DNA from: Scylla paramamosain
Taxonomy: Eukaryota > Arthropoda > Malacostraca > Decapoda > Portunidae
NCBI RefSeq assembly: GCF_035594125.1
Contig: NC_087151.1
Span: 15,417,501-15,481,500 of the forward strand
Direction: 5' to 3'
DNA length: 64,000 bases
Both the position numbers and the translations under genes were made by a program. The notes beneath the pieces were generated by a model. It had not been told where the DNA came from, did no database searches, and saw nothing but the letters and a program-made list of their open reading frames with translations. Positions within the stretch are counted from its first letter, which is position 1; the number at the start of each line of letters is the position of its first letter. Below, one piece after another: positions 11,161 through 40,045 of this stretch.

Positions 11161-13887
11161 CACTTAAAAAGTTTAAATTAAATGCTAGAAACTGCAAAAA
11201 TACAGCACATCACCTTTTCTTGCAATATCACTCAAATGCAACTAGACTGATTTTCAAGGGATTCTGGACACACACACACACACACACTGAAAGAAAAAAA
11301 AAAAGGCGGGGAGGAGGAGGAGGGGCAACTTGAGGTCCACAAAGATCAGTTTTTGATCAGCACTTGAGTGAGTGAAAGGAGTCCCAGTGTGACCTTGAAG
11401 ATCATATGGCACTGTTAAATGAGGAGTAGACAGTAAGTAAGGAGAATGATGCACTATCAATATGTGGATTAGTCTAGGAAGATGACATTATAAGTGTGGT
11501 GGCTACATACATCATAACATGCAGATGACAAAGAAGGGTGCAGCTGGGAGCACTACCAGGGGATCCCTATTCTATCTGTTCTAAAATCTCAAATGCTTAA
11601 GATTTTTTAGGAGAAAATTTTTAATATGGGCAAATTCAAATCCTGCCTTTAAAATTTTTTCTACAAACTTTCACTTTTTATATATTTTGTCATCTACAAA
11701 TGCCACTATTATAGGACTATTGGGAGAAACTTATAAAACACACCTACTAACTAGTCTAGCTTTAAACACACATGCTTTTTTCCTACAGATTGATATAAAC
11801 AATTTTATATTAATCTAGAAAAAATGTATGGCATAAAACATACAAAATCATTTTAGTCCCAGGTATTATATATATTTTTCCATGCCAAATGCATAACTGA
11901 ATTCAATGTCTAGTTGCTGTATAAAATCTAACCTACAAAAATTCCACTTATGGACTATTATATCACTACTAACTTTGTGGCAAAAGTAGTGCTCATGACT
12001 TCACATCCAGTGTTTTCTCTGAGGATGGCAGTGTCATGTAGTGTATGGTAGTGCAATATTTTGTTAAGGGAAGTTTATCCCTTTTCTTAACATTCTACAC
12101 TTAACACGTTTCACAGAGTAACATAATTTATTCTTTGATTATTTATACATACTTATAAGCAGTTGAAAATACATATTGGAAATACTAACTCACTTTACTG
12201 TTCTTCTTTTGAGTTTATACAGGTAAGAAACATCTCATCAAGATTACTGAACAAAATACCAGACTGCAGTTTCCTCATGGCCACATTTCAAACTTCACCA
12301 CAATGGAAAATAACCAACATTCTGAATAAGGAAGAATTCTGCAATATTTGAAAACAAATGCCTGGCCATGCAGTCAGTAACACAAACTCAATTCTGAAAG
12401 GAAACAGGAAGTCAGACATTTATTACGCATACATAAGTAACTGAAAACTTATGCTAGGAACATTAATAAAAAAAAATGTACAAAATTAAAAGCATTAATA
12501 GCATGTACTTATCTAACAATTCTGAGATACACTTTATTTCAAGTGAACTTTTGTATCTTGTCAAGAGTTTCGTAAGTGCTGATTTGACATCTGGCTTTGA
12601 ATTTGGCAAATTTTATGGACATTTATATAACATGGGTGAACATATATTCATTACCTTATGGAGCAAATAATAGTGGCACTGATGTGACAGATCATTTTTT
12701 CCTCAATACATATTTAGAGAAATCATGGGTTCCATTTTCTTGAGAAACAAGATCATGGAAAAGGATCTCCTCTTACATAGTTGAGATTCTTTTTACCTCA
12801 ACAACCCTAAGCCAATGATGTTCAAGTAAGATTAATATATTTATACATTATTCAGATCGAATGTAACATCATTAAATGTAAAAATCACATAATTATCACA
12901 GTAACATTGGTACTTAAAACTAATAATGTAATGACTATGACTTATGATATGAATTTCTAGTTTTTCAGCTTTAATACAAACACTATACTGGTATCTTTCT
13001 CTGAACTCAATAGTATGCTAGCAATTTAGTCATAGGAACTTATAAAGAAAAAGCCTTTAGCAATACAGAAACAAATACACAAGCTCACCCCAGATTTACC
13101 ATTTTTATATTCTAGAAGCACTTATTTTATCAAGAGTTCTTTCCTTTATTAATGCCCATGAAAACATGCAAAGCAGAACAAAACTCAAATAATTACCTGA
13201 GGTTGGTTAGTGCAAATTCTCTCAGCTTTCTATCTTCACCAAGCCTACATGTCACCCAAACATATGAATATCCTAAATGTTATTTTTGGCATATAACACT
13301 GAGAATTTTCCCTTCCCCTCATTGATCAGATAGACTGGTCACTTGTTCTATGGCTGCCTTGGAAGAATACTGTCACTGTATTTTCTGCACATCAAAAAAA
13401 AGGGCAGTGCTAGAAATGGAAACCCTTTCTGTATCTTATTTCAACAGTAAGGTTGTCATCCTTTATAGGGTGATCTCAACCTAGAATATAGATAGAATAT
13501 TGAAAATAGAGATGCATTGAAACATCAGTGAAATAAGGACAGGCAGATGGCACTGGTTTGGCCATGTGAAAATAAAGTCAGATAGCACCAAATAATGACA
13601 ACTGAATCTCAAATTAAGCAAGTACCCTCTCTAATACCAAAATGCTACCACAATAAATGACTAGAAACCTTTAGTGGCACTTTAAAAAGTATTACAAAAA
13701 AAAATCTATTAAAAATATCTTAAAACCTGAGCAAACATTTTTTGAGCATAACAATGCCTCAATTTTATTTTCAAGGATTCTTACATTTGTGCATGCATGT
13801 ACTGTTCATCAAAAGATGCTTTAATAATAACAATGCTACACTACTTTTATCATTTCTAACAGTACTAGATCTAAAATCTTCTAAGGG

Positions 13888-13893
13888 TTTATT
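13888..13893 (-). promoter_or_regulatory. Polyadenylation signal AATAAA of the NEK gene
   Basis: On the minus strand AATAAA occurs 42 bases after the stop codon of the last NEK exon, implying a very short 3' UTR. A more distal site cannot be excluded. Confidence 0.55.
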
Positions 13894-13934
13894 GTAAAAC
13901 AAGCCCTCCCACTGTTCCCATGTAGCCTTGTGCC

Positions 13935-30421
<16,487 letters not shown>

Positions 30422-30600
30422 GGTGGCAGGAGCAGGCAGGCAGCACCAGTCACCACTCCCACCACGACCAATCACCCAACTCCCACCCCGCCCCGACACG
30501 CACTACCCCGCGCTGTCACCACTACACCTACCTCACCTCGCCGCAATCACCCCAAATAACACTGCAGGCCTTGTCTGTGTTGTAGTAGTGTGAGTTAAAT
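30422..30600 (-). promoter_or_regulatory. NEK promoter / 5' UTR, GC-rich
   Basis: Read on the minus strand, this block has a GGGGCGGGG GC box near 30487-30500, an inverted CCAAT box (GATTGG) near 30467-30472 and several CpGs, ending in the Kozak context of the start codon. GC boxes plus CCAAT without an obvious TATA box suggest a housekeeping promoter. The transcription start is not resolved. Confidence 0.6.
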
Positions 30601-30781
30601 GTACATTAAAACATCTCTGTGCTCCTGATTATTGTTTCTATTGTAAATAATAAAGAAGTGACATTTTTCTTCCATTGTCAGTGGTTTGTTGTTTTCATAT
30701 TTTATATACCACTGTACATTCCAACATTACTGTGTGTATTCGTTGATTAGTCACAAAATTTAATGTTTTAGCCAATAATGT
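30601..30781. other. Upstream flank of the NEK promoter
   Basis: AT-rich DNA with no recognised gene. Confidence 0.5.
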
Positions 30782-30957
<176 letters not shown>

Positions 30958-31181
30958 ACGGCTGAAGCTCTGACTCACGCTGTCATTGTCAGTGAGGAGA
31001 GTCAGGAAGAGTAGGGAGAGGAAAACACACTTCACCTTATGTATACATATTGCACAACAGTACACAAGTTACCTTGCAATAGTGACTGCACACAGGCAGG
31101 CACAGGGGCGGCAGTTGCCCCGTAACAGTTCGTCACGCAAACTCTACTCGCACGTATTGTCACGTCGCGATCTCGATACTA

Positions 31182-31207
31182 CTGTGTGTGTGTGTGTGTG
31201 TGTGTGT
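31182..31207. repeat. (GT)n microsatellite
   Basis: Short GT array. Confidence 0.95.
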
Positions 31208-31277
31208 CACAGGGTGCCTTACACTCTGCCTACCATGTCACCACCTCTGCCAGGCAAGCATATAGTACTGATACTTA

Positions 31278-33414
31278 AGCATTTTTTTTTTTTTTATGTA
31301 GGAGGGACACTGGACAAGTGCAACAAAAATACAATAAAAAATATATATAAAAAAATACTGAGATGCCAGTCTCAGAAAACGGTCCAAAACGGTAGTCAAA
31401 AATTTGAAGGATAAGTGTTTTGAAACCTCCATCTTGAAGGAATTCAAGTCATAGGAAGGTGGAAATACAGAAGCTGGCAGGGAGTTCCAGAGTTTACCAG
31501 AGAAAGGGTTGAATGATTGAGAATATTGGTTAACTCTTGCACTAGGGAGGTGGACAGAATAGGGGTGAGAGAAAGAAGAAAGCCTTGTGCAGCGAGGCCG
31601 CGGGAGGAGGGGAGGCATGCAATTAGCAAGATCAGAAGAGCAGATAGCTTGAAAATAGCGGTAGAAGACAGCTAAAGATGCAACATTGCGGCAGTGAGAG
31701 AGAGAGAGAGGCTGAAGACAGTCAGTTAGAGGAGAGGAGTTGATGAGACGAAAAGCTCTTGATTCCACTCTGTCTAGAAGAGCGGTATAACCGGAATCCC
31801 CCCAAGACATATGAAGCATACTCCATACATGGACGGATAAGGCCCTTGTACAGAGTTAGCAGGTGGGGGAGGGGGGTTTATAAAAACTGGCGGAGACATC
31901 TCAGCACACCCAACTTCAGAAGGTGTTTTAGCTAGAGATGAGATGTGAAGTTTCCAGTTCAGATTATAAGTAAAGGGCAGACCGAGGATGTTCATTGTAG
32001 AAGAGGGGGACAATTGTGTCACTGAAAAAGAGGGGATAGTTGTCTGGAAGGTTGTGTCGAGTTGATAAATGGAGGAATTGAGTTTTTGAGGCAATGAACA
32101 ATACCAAGTTTGCTCTGCCCCAATCAGAAATTTTAGAAAGATCAGAAGTCAGGCGTTCTGTGGCTTCCCTGCATGAAATGTTTATTTCCTGAAGGGTTGG
32201 ACGTCTATGAAAAGATGTGAAAAAGTGCAAGGTGGTATCAACAGCGTACGAGTGGATAGGACAAGGTTTGGTTTAGAAGGTCATTGATGAATAATAAGAA
32301 GAGAGTGGGTGACTGGACAGAACCCTGAGGAACACCACTGTTAATAGATTTAGAACAGTGACCATCTACCACAGCAGCAATAGAACGGTCGGAGAGGAAA
32401 CTTGAGATGAAGTTACAGAGAGAAGGATAGAAGCCGTAAGAGGGTAGTCTGGAAATCAAAGCTTTGTGCCAGACTCTATCAAAAGCTTTTGATATATCCA
32501 AGGCAACAGCAAATGTTTCACCAAAATCTCTAAAAGAGGATGAGCAAGACTCAGTAAGGAAAGCCAGAAGATCACCAGTAAAGCGGCCTTGACAGAACCC
32601 ATACTGACAATCAGATTGAAGGTTGTGAAGTGATAAAATTTTAAGAATCTTCCTGTTGAGGATAGATTCAAAACTTTAGGTAGGCAAGAAATTAAAGCAA
32701 TAGGACAGTAGTTTGAGGGATTAGAACAGTCAGCCTTTTTAGAAACAGGCTGAATGTAGGCAAACTTCAAGCAAGAAGGAAAGGTAGATGTTGACAGACA
32801 GAGCTGAAAGAGTTTGACTGGGCAAGGTGCAAGTACAGAGGTACAGTTTTGGAGAACAGTAGGAGGGACTCCATCAGGTCCATAAGCCTCCCAAGGGTTT
32901 AGGCCAAGGGGGACATGGAAAACATCATTACGAAGAATTTTAATAGCATGAAGTAGTCAGAGGGTGGAGGAGAAGGAGGAACAAGTCCTGAATCGTCCAA
33001 GGTAGAGTTTTTACCAAAGGTTTCAGTGAAGAGTTCAGCTTTAGAAATAGATGTGATAGCAGTGGTACCATCTGGTTGAAATAAAAGAGGGAAAAAACAA
33101 GAAACAAAGTTATTGGAGATATTTTTGGCTAGATGCCAGAAATCACGAGGGGAGTTAGATCTTGAAAGGTTTTGACACTTTCTATTAATGAAGGAGTTTT
33201 TGGCTAGTTGGAGAACAGACTTGGCATGATTCCGGACAGAAATATAAAGTGCATGAGATTCTGGTGATGGAAGGCTTAAGTACCTTTTGTGGGCCACCTC
33301 TCTATCATGTATAGCATGAGAACAAGTTGTGTTAAACCAAGGTTTGGAAGGTTTAGGTCGAGATAAAGAGTGAGGAATGTACGCCTCCATGCCATCTTTC
33401 ATCCATCTTTCTTA
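31278..33414 (-). mobile_element. Jockey-like LINE copy A (5'-truncated)
   Basis: The minus strand encodes, in several frames, the post-endonuclease linker, reverse transcriptase and C-terminal domain: KPWFNTTCSHA near 33330, a DISKAFDRVWHK motif A at about 32465-32500, SGVPQGS motif B near 32320, and SRAFRLINSSPL with ANCMPPLLPRPR in the C-terminal part at 31600-31760. The 3' end is a poly-A (poly-T as shown) at 31281-31295 next to the CCTCCTACAT block. Motif C reads AVD instead of ADD (32237-32245), so one catalytic aspartate is lost. The family resembles Jockey-type LINEs abundant in crab genomes. Confidence 0.88.
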
Positions 33415-33542
33415 CTAGGCCATCATGATCAGGAGATGCTTCTGTTATTCCCAGTTTCTACTGTTTCCTTGCTATATTCTGATGCTTGATGATAACTGTG
33501 TCATCTGCACTGAGATTCCTCTTTGGTGTTGTTCACTTATTT

Positions 33543-34740
33543 CTAAGTTGTAGAAATTGCACATACTCCTTTCTCCACCTGAACCAGAACTGGTTGGCTA
33601 AGTATTGTGCTCTGTGCCATCTTTATGCAATACAGGTCCTTCTTAATAAAAATACTTGGAGGAGGCAGTACTATCTTTGTTTTCATAGTTAACAAATTAC
33701 TGCGGGTCAGTGGTGTTGGACTATTTGGGAAGTTAAGATGGTCCACAGTTAGAGGACAACCATTAACTATATTTTCAGTTTCTACTAAGGTTCTCAGATC
33801 TTGGTCATCTAATTGGGTACCATGCCGATCAAGTAACAAAGAGAGCACATTTCTCACTGTGTGCATCTGCCTCTCCCAAACACCTCCCATGTGACTGGCA
33901 TTGGATGTGTTCATGTTAAATACAACCCAGTCACACTGGTCATGAGGTCTTGTCTGACTTTATTGTTATTTATTTCTTTCAAGCATTTCTCATATTCTAA
34001 TTTGGCTCCTACAAAGTTAGTTCCTTGGTCACATCTCAACTGTCTTACAGGCCTTCTTCATCCTACAAAGCGACAATATACACTTGGGAAGGAACTTATA
34101 TCCATGTTATTGGCTGTCTCTATATGCACAGCTCTAAATGCCATGCAAAAAAAGAGCATTCCATATCTTTTAAGCTCTTTACTCCCCTCTTTGACATAGA
34201 AAGGTCCAAAGAAATCTACTGTTGAGTATGTAAAAGGTGATGGTTCTAGTCTGTCGATAGGCAGGTCTGCCATCTTCTGTCCCTGTGTCGTACTTCTAAC
34301 TTTACAGCAAATAATGTACTTTGAAATATGCCTTGACACTAGGGATGATTCTCCAACTATCCAGTATCCACATGACCTGATTTCATTTAATGTTAGGCCC
34401 TTGCCTCGATGATTTGCTCTTTTGCGGTGGTGGCATATTATCAGGTTAGTTATGTGTGACATTTTGGGAAGGATGACTGGATGTCTCGATTCATCTATCA
34501 TATTAGAGAGCTTTAATTTTCCTCCTACCCTCATGATACCATTTTTATCAATGAAGGAATCTAACTTATAGAGAGAACTGGTCTTGTCTACCACTTTTGC
34601 TCCTTTGCCATTGTCCCCTTTAATTAAAGAGTTATGGTTAGCTGCTGATTTCAATACATTTATCTCCTTTTGGAATGCCTTTCCTTGCAGTTGTTTTATA
34701 ATTTCATTTTCAGCTTCTGACACTTCTACCACATTTACTG
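33543..34740 (-). pseudogene. BEL/Pao integrase, broken
   Basis: Two fragments: 34732-34058 has an N-terminal zinc-binding-like HH...C region and the catalytic-core signature STVDFFGPF; 33914-33543 carries the downstream SHMGGVWERQ block typical of Pao-type integrases. A frame break lies between them near 33915-34060. Confidence 0.85.
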
Positions 34741-34762
34741 GCTCATATGTGTCTACCTTTAC

Positions 34763-36750
34763 TTAAGTACTGCCATCACTTTTTCTTTTGAAGTTATTCA
34801 GAAGCTTGAGGCATACATCAACTGCCTTCTTTGCTTTAAACCAATCAGAAAAATACTGAAGTCTTTCTAGTATATCTGTGGGCTGTTGTGTACCTACAGC
34901 ATGGCATACAACTTTCTTCACTTCAGGGTCATTTTCATTTATGACCTTGTACTGAGGATGGCTATCCATTTCATTCTGTCGCCAAAGGAATTCTGGGCTG
35001 CTCCACCAGATCTTGCTATTACACAATTTATCTGCTGTCATGCCTCTAGATGCATGATCTGCTGGGTTATACTGTCTGTAGAAATTTCCACTGATCTGGT
35101 GAAGTGTGATCTCTAATTGTTTTTACTCCATTTGCAATATATACATGGAATCTCTTTGCTTCATTTGCAATGTAACCAAGGACTACTCTGCTGTCTGTCC
35201 AAAATACTTTTTCAACATTATTATACTCAAGCTCTCCCTTTAGGAGTTTATGGATTCTAACTGACACCACTGCTGCTGCTAGTTCTAGTTTGGGAACTGT
35301 CATGGTTTTTAGAGATGTGACACATGACTTTGCCATTACTAATGCACAATGAATTCAGCCAGTCTTGCTAATTAATCTAATATATGAGCACTGGCCATAT
35401 CCCTCTTGGCAGGCATCTGAAAAGTGATGGAGCTCAACCTTTTCTACTTCCCCAAAGTCATCAGGTTTGTAACATCTAGGCATCTTTAGCTGGTCTAGTT
35501 TGTGCAGCTCATCTTTCCATTTTATCCATTTAGGTTTGACATAATCTGGCACCTCATCATCCCATTCAACTACATTCTTACACAGTTCTTGTAAAATTTG
35601 CTTTCCAGTCAATATGAGAGGTGACACTAGACCTAATGAATCATATATAGAGCTCACTGTTGACAGAATGCCTCTCCTGGTGAGTGGCTTGTCTTTCAGC
35701 TTTATCCTAAATTGAAATGTGTCAGATTCTATGCACCATTCAACTCCCAAAGTTCTTTCTATAGGCATTTTTACTAAAATCCAAACTTTTAACTCTATCT
35801 GCTCTCTTGTGAGAAGTTGCAGCTAATACATCTTTGTTGTTTGACAAGAACTTATGAAGGTTAAAACCTCCCTTGTAACATAATTCTTTACTCTGCTGAA
35901 TAAGAGTGACAGCTTCGTCCATTGTAGATACTGACTTCAAACCATGATCAACATAAAAGTTATTTTTTACAAACTTGGCTGCATCAGATCCACACCCATA
36001 GTCATTTGCAGCTTTTTTTTAAGTGGAAAGTTAGCTACACCTGGAGATGATGTAACCCCAAACAGGTGAGCTGTCATCCTATATTCAGCTGTCTCATCAT
36101 TAAGATCACCATTTTTCCACCAAAGGAATCTTTAACATGTCTCTATGTTCTGAGTTGACCTTCTCTTGATGGTACATTGCTTCTATACCACATACAAGTG
36201 CAATGCTTTCTTGCCTAAACCTAAACAACACTCCTATAAGTTTGTTGGTAAGGTCTGGGCCTTGTAACAGGTAGCTGTTTAGTGCCTAGTTCCTGTAGTT
36301 TGCACTACAGTCAAATACAACTCTCAATTTCTTTGGCTTTTGCGGATGATAGACTTCATGGTGTAGAATGTACCACACCTTACCATCATTCCAAACTAAA
36401 TCCTTTGTTGGTACAACCTCTGCATAACCTTTGGTAATCATATCATCCAAAAACACCTTGTAATTACCTTTGTGTTGATTATCCTTCTCAAGTTTAGCTC
36501 TTAACTTCTTGAGTCTCTGCTCTGCTAATAGTTTGTTGTTTGGAAGCTTGACATCATCATCTTTAAGAGGAAAGGGTAACTCGTAATGCCCATCCTTCAG
36601 CTGATGTACTCCTTCTTTCATCTTACTCATAAACCTTTTATCTTCATATGATAATGAAGTGTCAGCTGACTTTCTATAACTGAAGTCAAATTCAAACATA
36701 TCTCTCACTTGAGAAGAATTAATCATCTTTTTTTATTTTAGGAACCACTA
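34763..36750 (-). pseudogene. BEL/Pao reverse transcriptase and RNase H, broken
   Basis: Fragments at 36726-36286 (N-terminal RT: HEVYHPQKPKKLRVVFDCSA), 35940-35740, 35768-35355 (SSIYDSLGLVSPL, HHFSDACQEGYG), 35336-35067 (RNase H-like: FWTDSRVVLGYI) and 35041-34763. The region 35990-36285, where the palm-domain catalytic pair should lie, is shattered by frameshifts. Confidence 0.85.
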
Positions 36751-36895
36751 AGAAATTAACCCTCTTTTCTTCATTGATTTTCACTTTCTATCATCGAAGT
36801 CAAGTTCAAACATACCTCTCACTTGAGAAGGATTTATCATCTCTGGTTTTAGGAACCACTAAGAAATTAACCCTCTTTTCTTCATTGATTTCTAC
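36688..36895. repeat. ~110-bp tandem duplication inside the BEL element
   Basis: The block beginning CAAACATATCTCTCACTTGA and containing GGAACCACTAAGAAATTAA (36741) is repeated 110 bases away (36851), with small differences. Confidence 0.9.
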
Positions 36896-37700
36896 TTCTT
36901 GTGTCACTGTTCTGTAGACTACCACTGTATCCTCCACTGGACTTGTATGAGGAGAGATTCTACCAATGATCCCCCAACCTAGCTCTGTCCTACATGCACA
37001 GGGATGCTTCTTGCTATCACCTGCTATTTGCTCTTCTGCCATAATGGCTGCTGCACAATCAAGACTAATGAGGAGTTCTATGTCAACATTTGGGTCATAT
37101 TTCATTAGTTTATCAGAGATTGCCTTTAAGTGGGGCCAGTTTCAAGCAGTGTCGGGCCTTGGTATCTGACTCTATCCAGCTGAAATGTTTTCTGTTGAAT
37201 ATACTGAAGGGATTGATATTTCCACTTCTTCATTATAACCTCTCACTTTAAGTCCATGAATTTTGGTAGAATCAGTAATTTGTTTTCCACTTATTGTGTG
37301 AATATTAAGTGACACTGTTGGGCCTCTTAACTCCCAATTTATTCAGAGTGTTTTCCATGATGAATGAAGTATCAGACTGTTCATCCAGCAGGGCATACAC
37401 AAAAACTTTATTCTCATCATTAATAACATGATGTAACTATACAGGAACTATCATTATGTGCATATCATGTGTCACTGATTCTGTCACTTTGACTTTATTT
37501 GCTACTACTGTTGCAGGTTTATTACTTTTAGGCTGAGTTGCTTGTTCTGGCACCCTTTGGCTCTCAGTTCTCATCATGTTATCATTGTGAAGAGCTGTGG
37601 GATGGTATCTGACATATTTTACATACTTTCCTTCTTCTACAATCTTTTCTTTTGTGACTCATTTTTAAACACCCTGTACATAACTATCTTTCTCTAGCAA
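36800..37700 (-). pseudogene. BEL/Pao protease region, broken
   Basis: The frame at 37105-36806 (DVELLISLDCAA, ELGWGIIGRI) corresponds to the region after the retroviral-type aspartic protease in Pao elements; upstream 37200-37500 is decayed, with readable pieces of the protease domain. Confidence 0.7.
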
Positions 37701-39340
37701 ATGTGTTCCTGGTATTACCATCAAGTTTGACAAATTCCTTGCAATCATCTAAGTCATGCTCCTTTTTACAGTAATGACAGAACCATCCTTTCCTTTCCTG
37801 CTTCTTGGGATATTGTTTGTTGACTTGTACATTTACTTTGGAATGAACACACTGGTTTTTTCCTCAACTGATTTAGCCATGAAACTTCTAGCCCCTCTAT
37901 TCTTTGTCATGGTATTTGATTCCCTTGGCTTCCATTTGGCTGCTTTTGTTTGAGTTTTGTTCCAGTCATTTACTTCCCTATTTATTGAATCCCAGGAAAC
38001 AAGGGGAATGCTTACTCCTTTTACTTCCTTCTGGATAAATTTACATAACATTTCAAAGGATGGGTGGTGCTCTTCATCACTACTAGGAGTGCTGCTATTG
38101 CTGTTAATGTCAAGATATGTCATTACTTGCTTTCTCCAGTCATGAAACATATGGTCAGAGTTTTTTTTAGCACCTTTCTCTGCTGCCTAGGGTCATTCAG
38201 AAATGACAAATGAGAAGTGTATTTCATTGCAGCTAGACAGCACTTCAAAATATCTGAGAATGCTGTTAAGGCTGGACCGTTATGCTGTGAGACTGATGGC
38301 CAATCCATTAACTTTCTTGTGTAAGCATCAGCTATGATACTTTTGTTTCCAAATCTCTCCCTAAGAATTTTCTTTGCCTGCCCATAATCAGCATCAGAGT
38401 TAAAGTGCATTAACATTTTAATAGCATCCTTTGCCTCACCAGTTGTATACTTGTTTAAGTAGGCAAGTATCTCTATACTACTAGAAGTTCTAGATTCTAC
38501 ATAAGTTTCAAAGTTTTTCATCCAACTTGAAACTCCATGGGTTCTCCACCAAAAATATTAGGTTCTATGGGAGGGAGGCTCCACTTGGAATCAGGTATGT
38601 TGATTGCAAAATTTTCCCCAGGAAGGGAAGAGGCTTGACAATTCTGTCTCACATTATTAGGCATGTTGACATTACGAGTGTGTCTATGAGAACATGATAC
38701 AAAACTTTGAGCTGTAGGGTTGAGATTCATTGCTTGAGGTTCACTATTTGTCTATTCACTTCATTTGTCATCAATTCATTATCTCTAATGTAGGAAGTAG
38801 GTTCCTGTAAGTCATGGAATGTAACATATTTGTGAGACATGGCACTGTCACTTTGTTGATTTGCAGTGAATGTGTTTTCATTTGATTTTGTGATTCTATG
38901 TATTGCCAAAGATAACTTTGCTTCCCTACACTTTCATCATCACCTGGAAGCATTTTTACTTCTTCTTCGACTAAGCTAAGAGCATGCTGCACTAATGACT
39001 GCTAAATCTCTCTCTTTCTTTTTCTTTGAAAACATTGCTTCTGCCTCTGCTTTTATCTTAGCTAACATAACTTCTGCCTTTGCTAGGCTATCATGATGTT
39101 CCATTTCCTTTCTAAGTCTGGCTACCTATGCTGCTGCTTCTTGCTTTCTTTGTGCTGATGAACATGATGAAGTAGATGAGACTCTAGAATGTCTAGACCT
39201 TTTGCTAGAACAAATTGATCCTTTTTGTCACTCTTTAACACTTTTTATATTTTCCAATATTTCATGGTGAACTCATTGGTTGTGTTTGAGCTCTTCATTT
39301 AGCTCCTCTGGCTCTAGCTCCACCAATTTTATGTATTCCG
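37701..39340 (-). pseudogene. BEL/Pao gag with zinc knuckle, broken
   Basis: Minus-strand fragments at 38992-38771, 38730-38518, 38521-38123 and 38150-37833 encode a Pao-type Gag (LDDMITKG-independent region; helical core with FGNKSIIADAY). A CX2CX3HX4C zinc knuckle is readable near 37745-37790. The N-terminal part (39000-39340) is a Glu/Lys/Ala-rich helical segment with several stops. Confidence 0.75.
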
Positions 39341-39380
39341 CATAATAAACATTTAAACATTTAAACATTTAAACATTTAT
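39341..39380. repeat. (ACATTTAA)n tail of the L2-like LINE
   Basis: Four copies of an octamer (AACATTTA as shown) mark the 3' terminus of the L2/CR1-like LINE on the minus strand; this group usually ends in short tandem repeats rather than poly-A. Confidence 0.7.
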
Positions 39381-40045
39381 TAATACCCAATAAAGTCAGT
39401 ACATATGTTTTATGTATGCATTAATATTACACCAGCCTTTCTATAAGCATAAGCTTTTCAAGCATAAAATGATAAAAATCTTAATAATAACAAACAAATG
39501 ATAATAATAAAGTAATAATAGTTGAGAAAAATAAAAAAAAATATTAAACATGCAAATTACAGACTACTAAACACAACTAGAATTTATAAAGAAAGTAGAA
39601 TATAAACTAAAAGAAACAAAGCAAAATCAATACACAATAATAGAGACAAAAAGTAATAATAGATAAATAAATAAATAAATGAATATATAAACAGGAAAAG
39701 AAAAACATGCAATGTAGAGCAAATTAAATACGATACAACACACAGTACTATATAAGAAACAGAAAGAGGGAAGATGATGTTAGGCCGAACTGAAGGAAAA
39801 AAGACAATCTTGTCATATAAGAATTAATAAGAATACAACAGATGACACAAGTTTGTTTTTAAAAGTGTAGAGAGGGGGAGCATTTTTAATATCCTGAGGA
39901 AGCGAATTCCAGATTAAAGGTCCTAAGTACATAGTGGAGTGTCAGAAGAGTATAAGGTGATGGGATGGAAGGCAAAGCTGTTCTCTATGTCGTGTGGGAT
40001 ATTGATGAGAAGGAAGTGAGGCACTGATCTGATTTTTGTAATTTT
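39381..40045 (-). mobile_element. L2/CR1-like LINE, 3' part
   Basis: Minus-strand translation at 39880-40040 gives the conserved end of the C-terminal domain (YLGPLIWNSLPQDIKNAP) preceded by NQISASLPSHQYPTRHRE. It continues the element at 41491-43000 and has been separated from it by insertion of Jockey copy B. Confidence 0.75.

Larger units (their letters stand above)
33415..39340 (-). mobile_element. BEL/Pao LTR retrotransposon, degenerate internal region
   Basis: Minus-strand fragments appear in the canonical BEL/Pao order: gag (39340-38120), zinc knuckle and protease (37800-36800), reverse transcriptase, Pao/A17-type peptidase-linked region and RNase H (36750-34763), then integrase (34740-33543). 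Internal stops, frameshifts and a tandem duplication make it non-functional. No LTR pair could be found: a Jockey copy abuts the integrase end and the L2-like LINE tail abuts the gag end, so both LTRs appear deleted or displaced. Confidence 0.88.

Noticed and set aside
33415..39340. An intact endogenous retrovirus
   Set aside because: Domain order and motifs are BEL/Pao, there is no envelope-like frame, and every domain is interrupted; no LTR pair was found.
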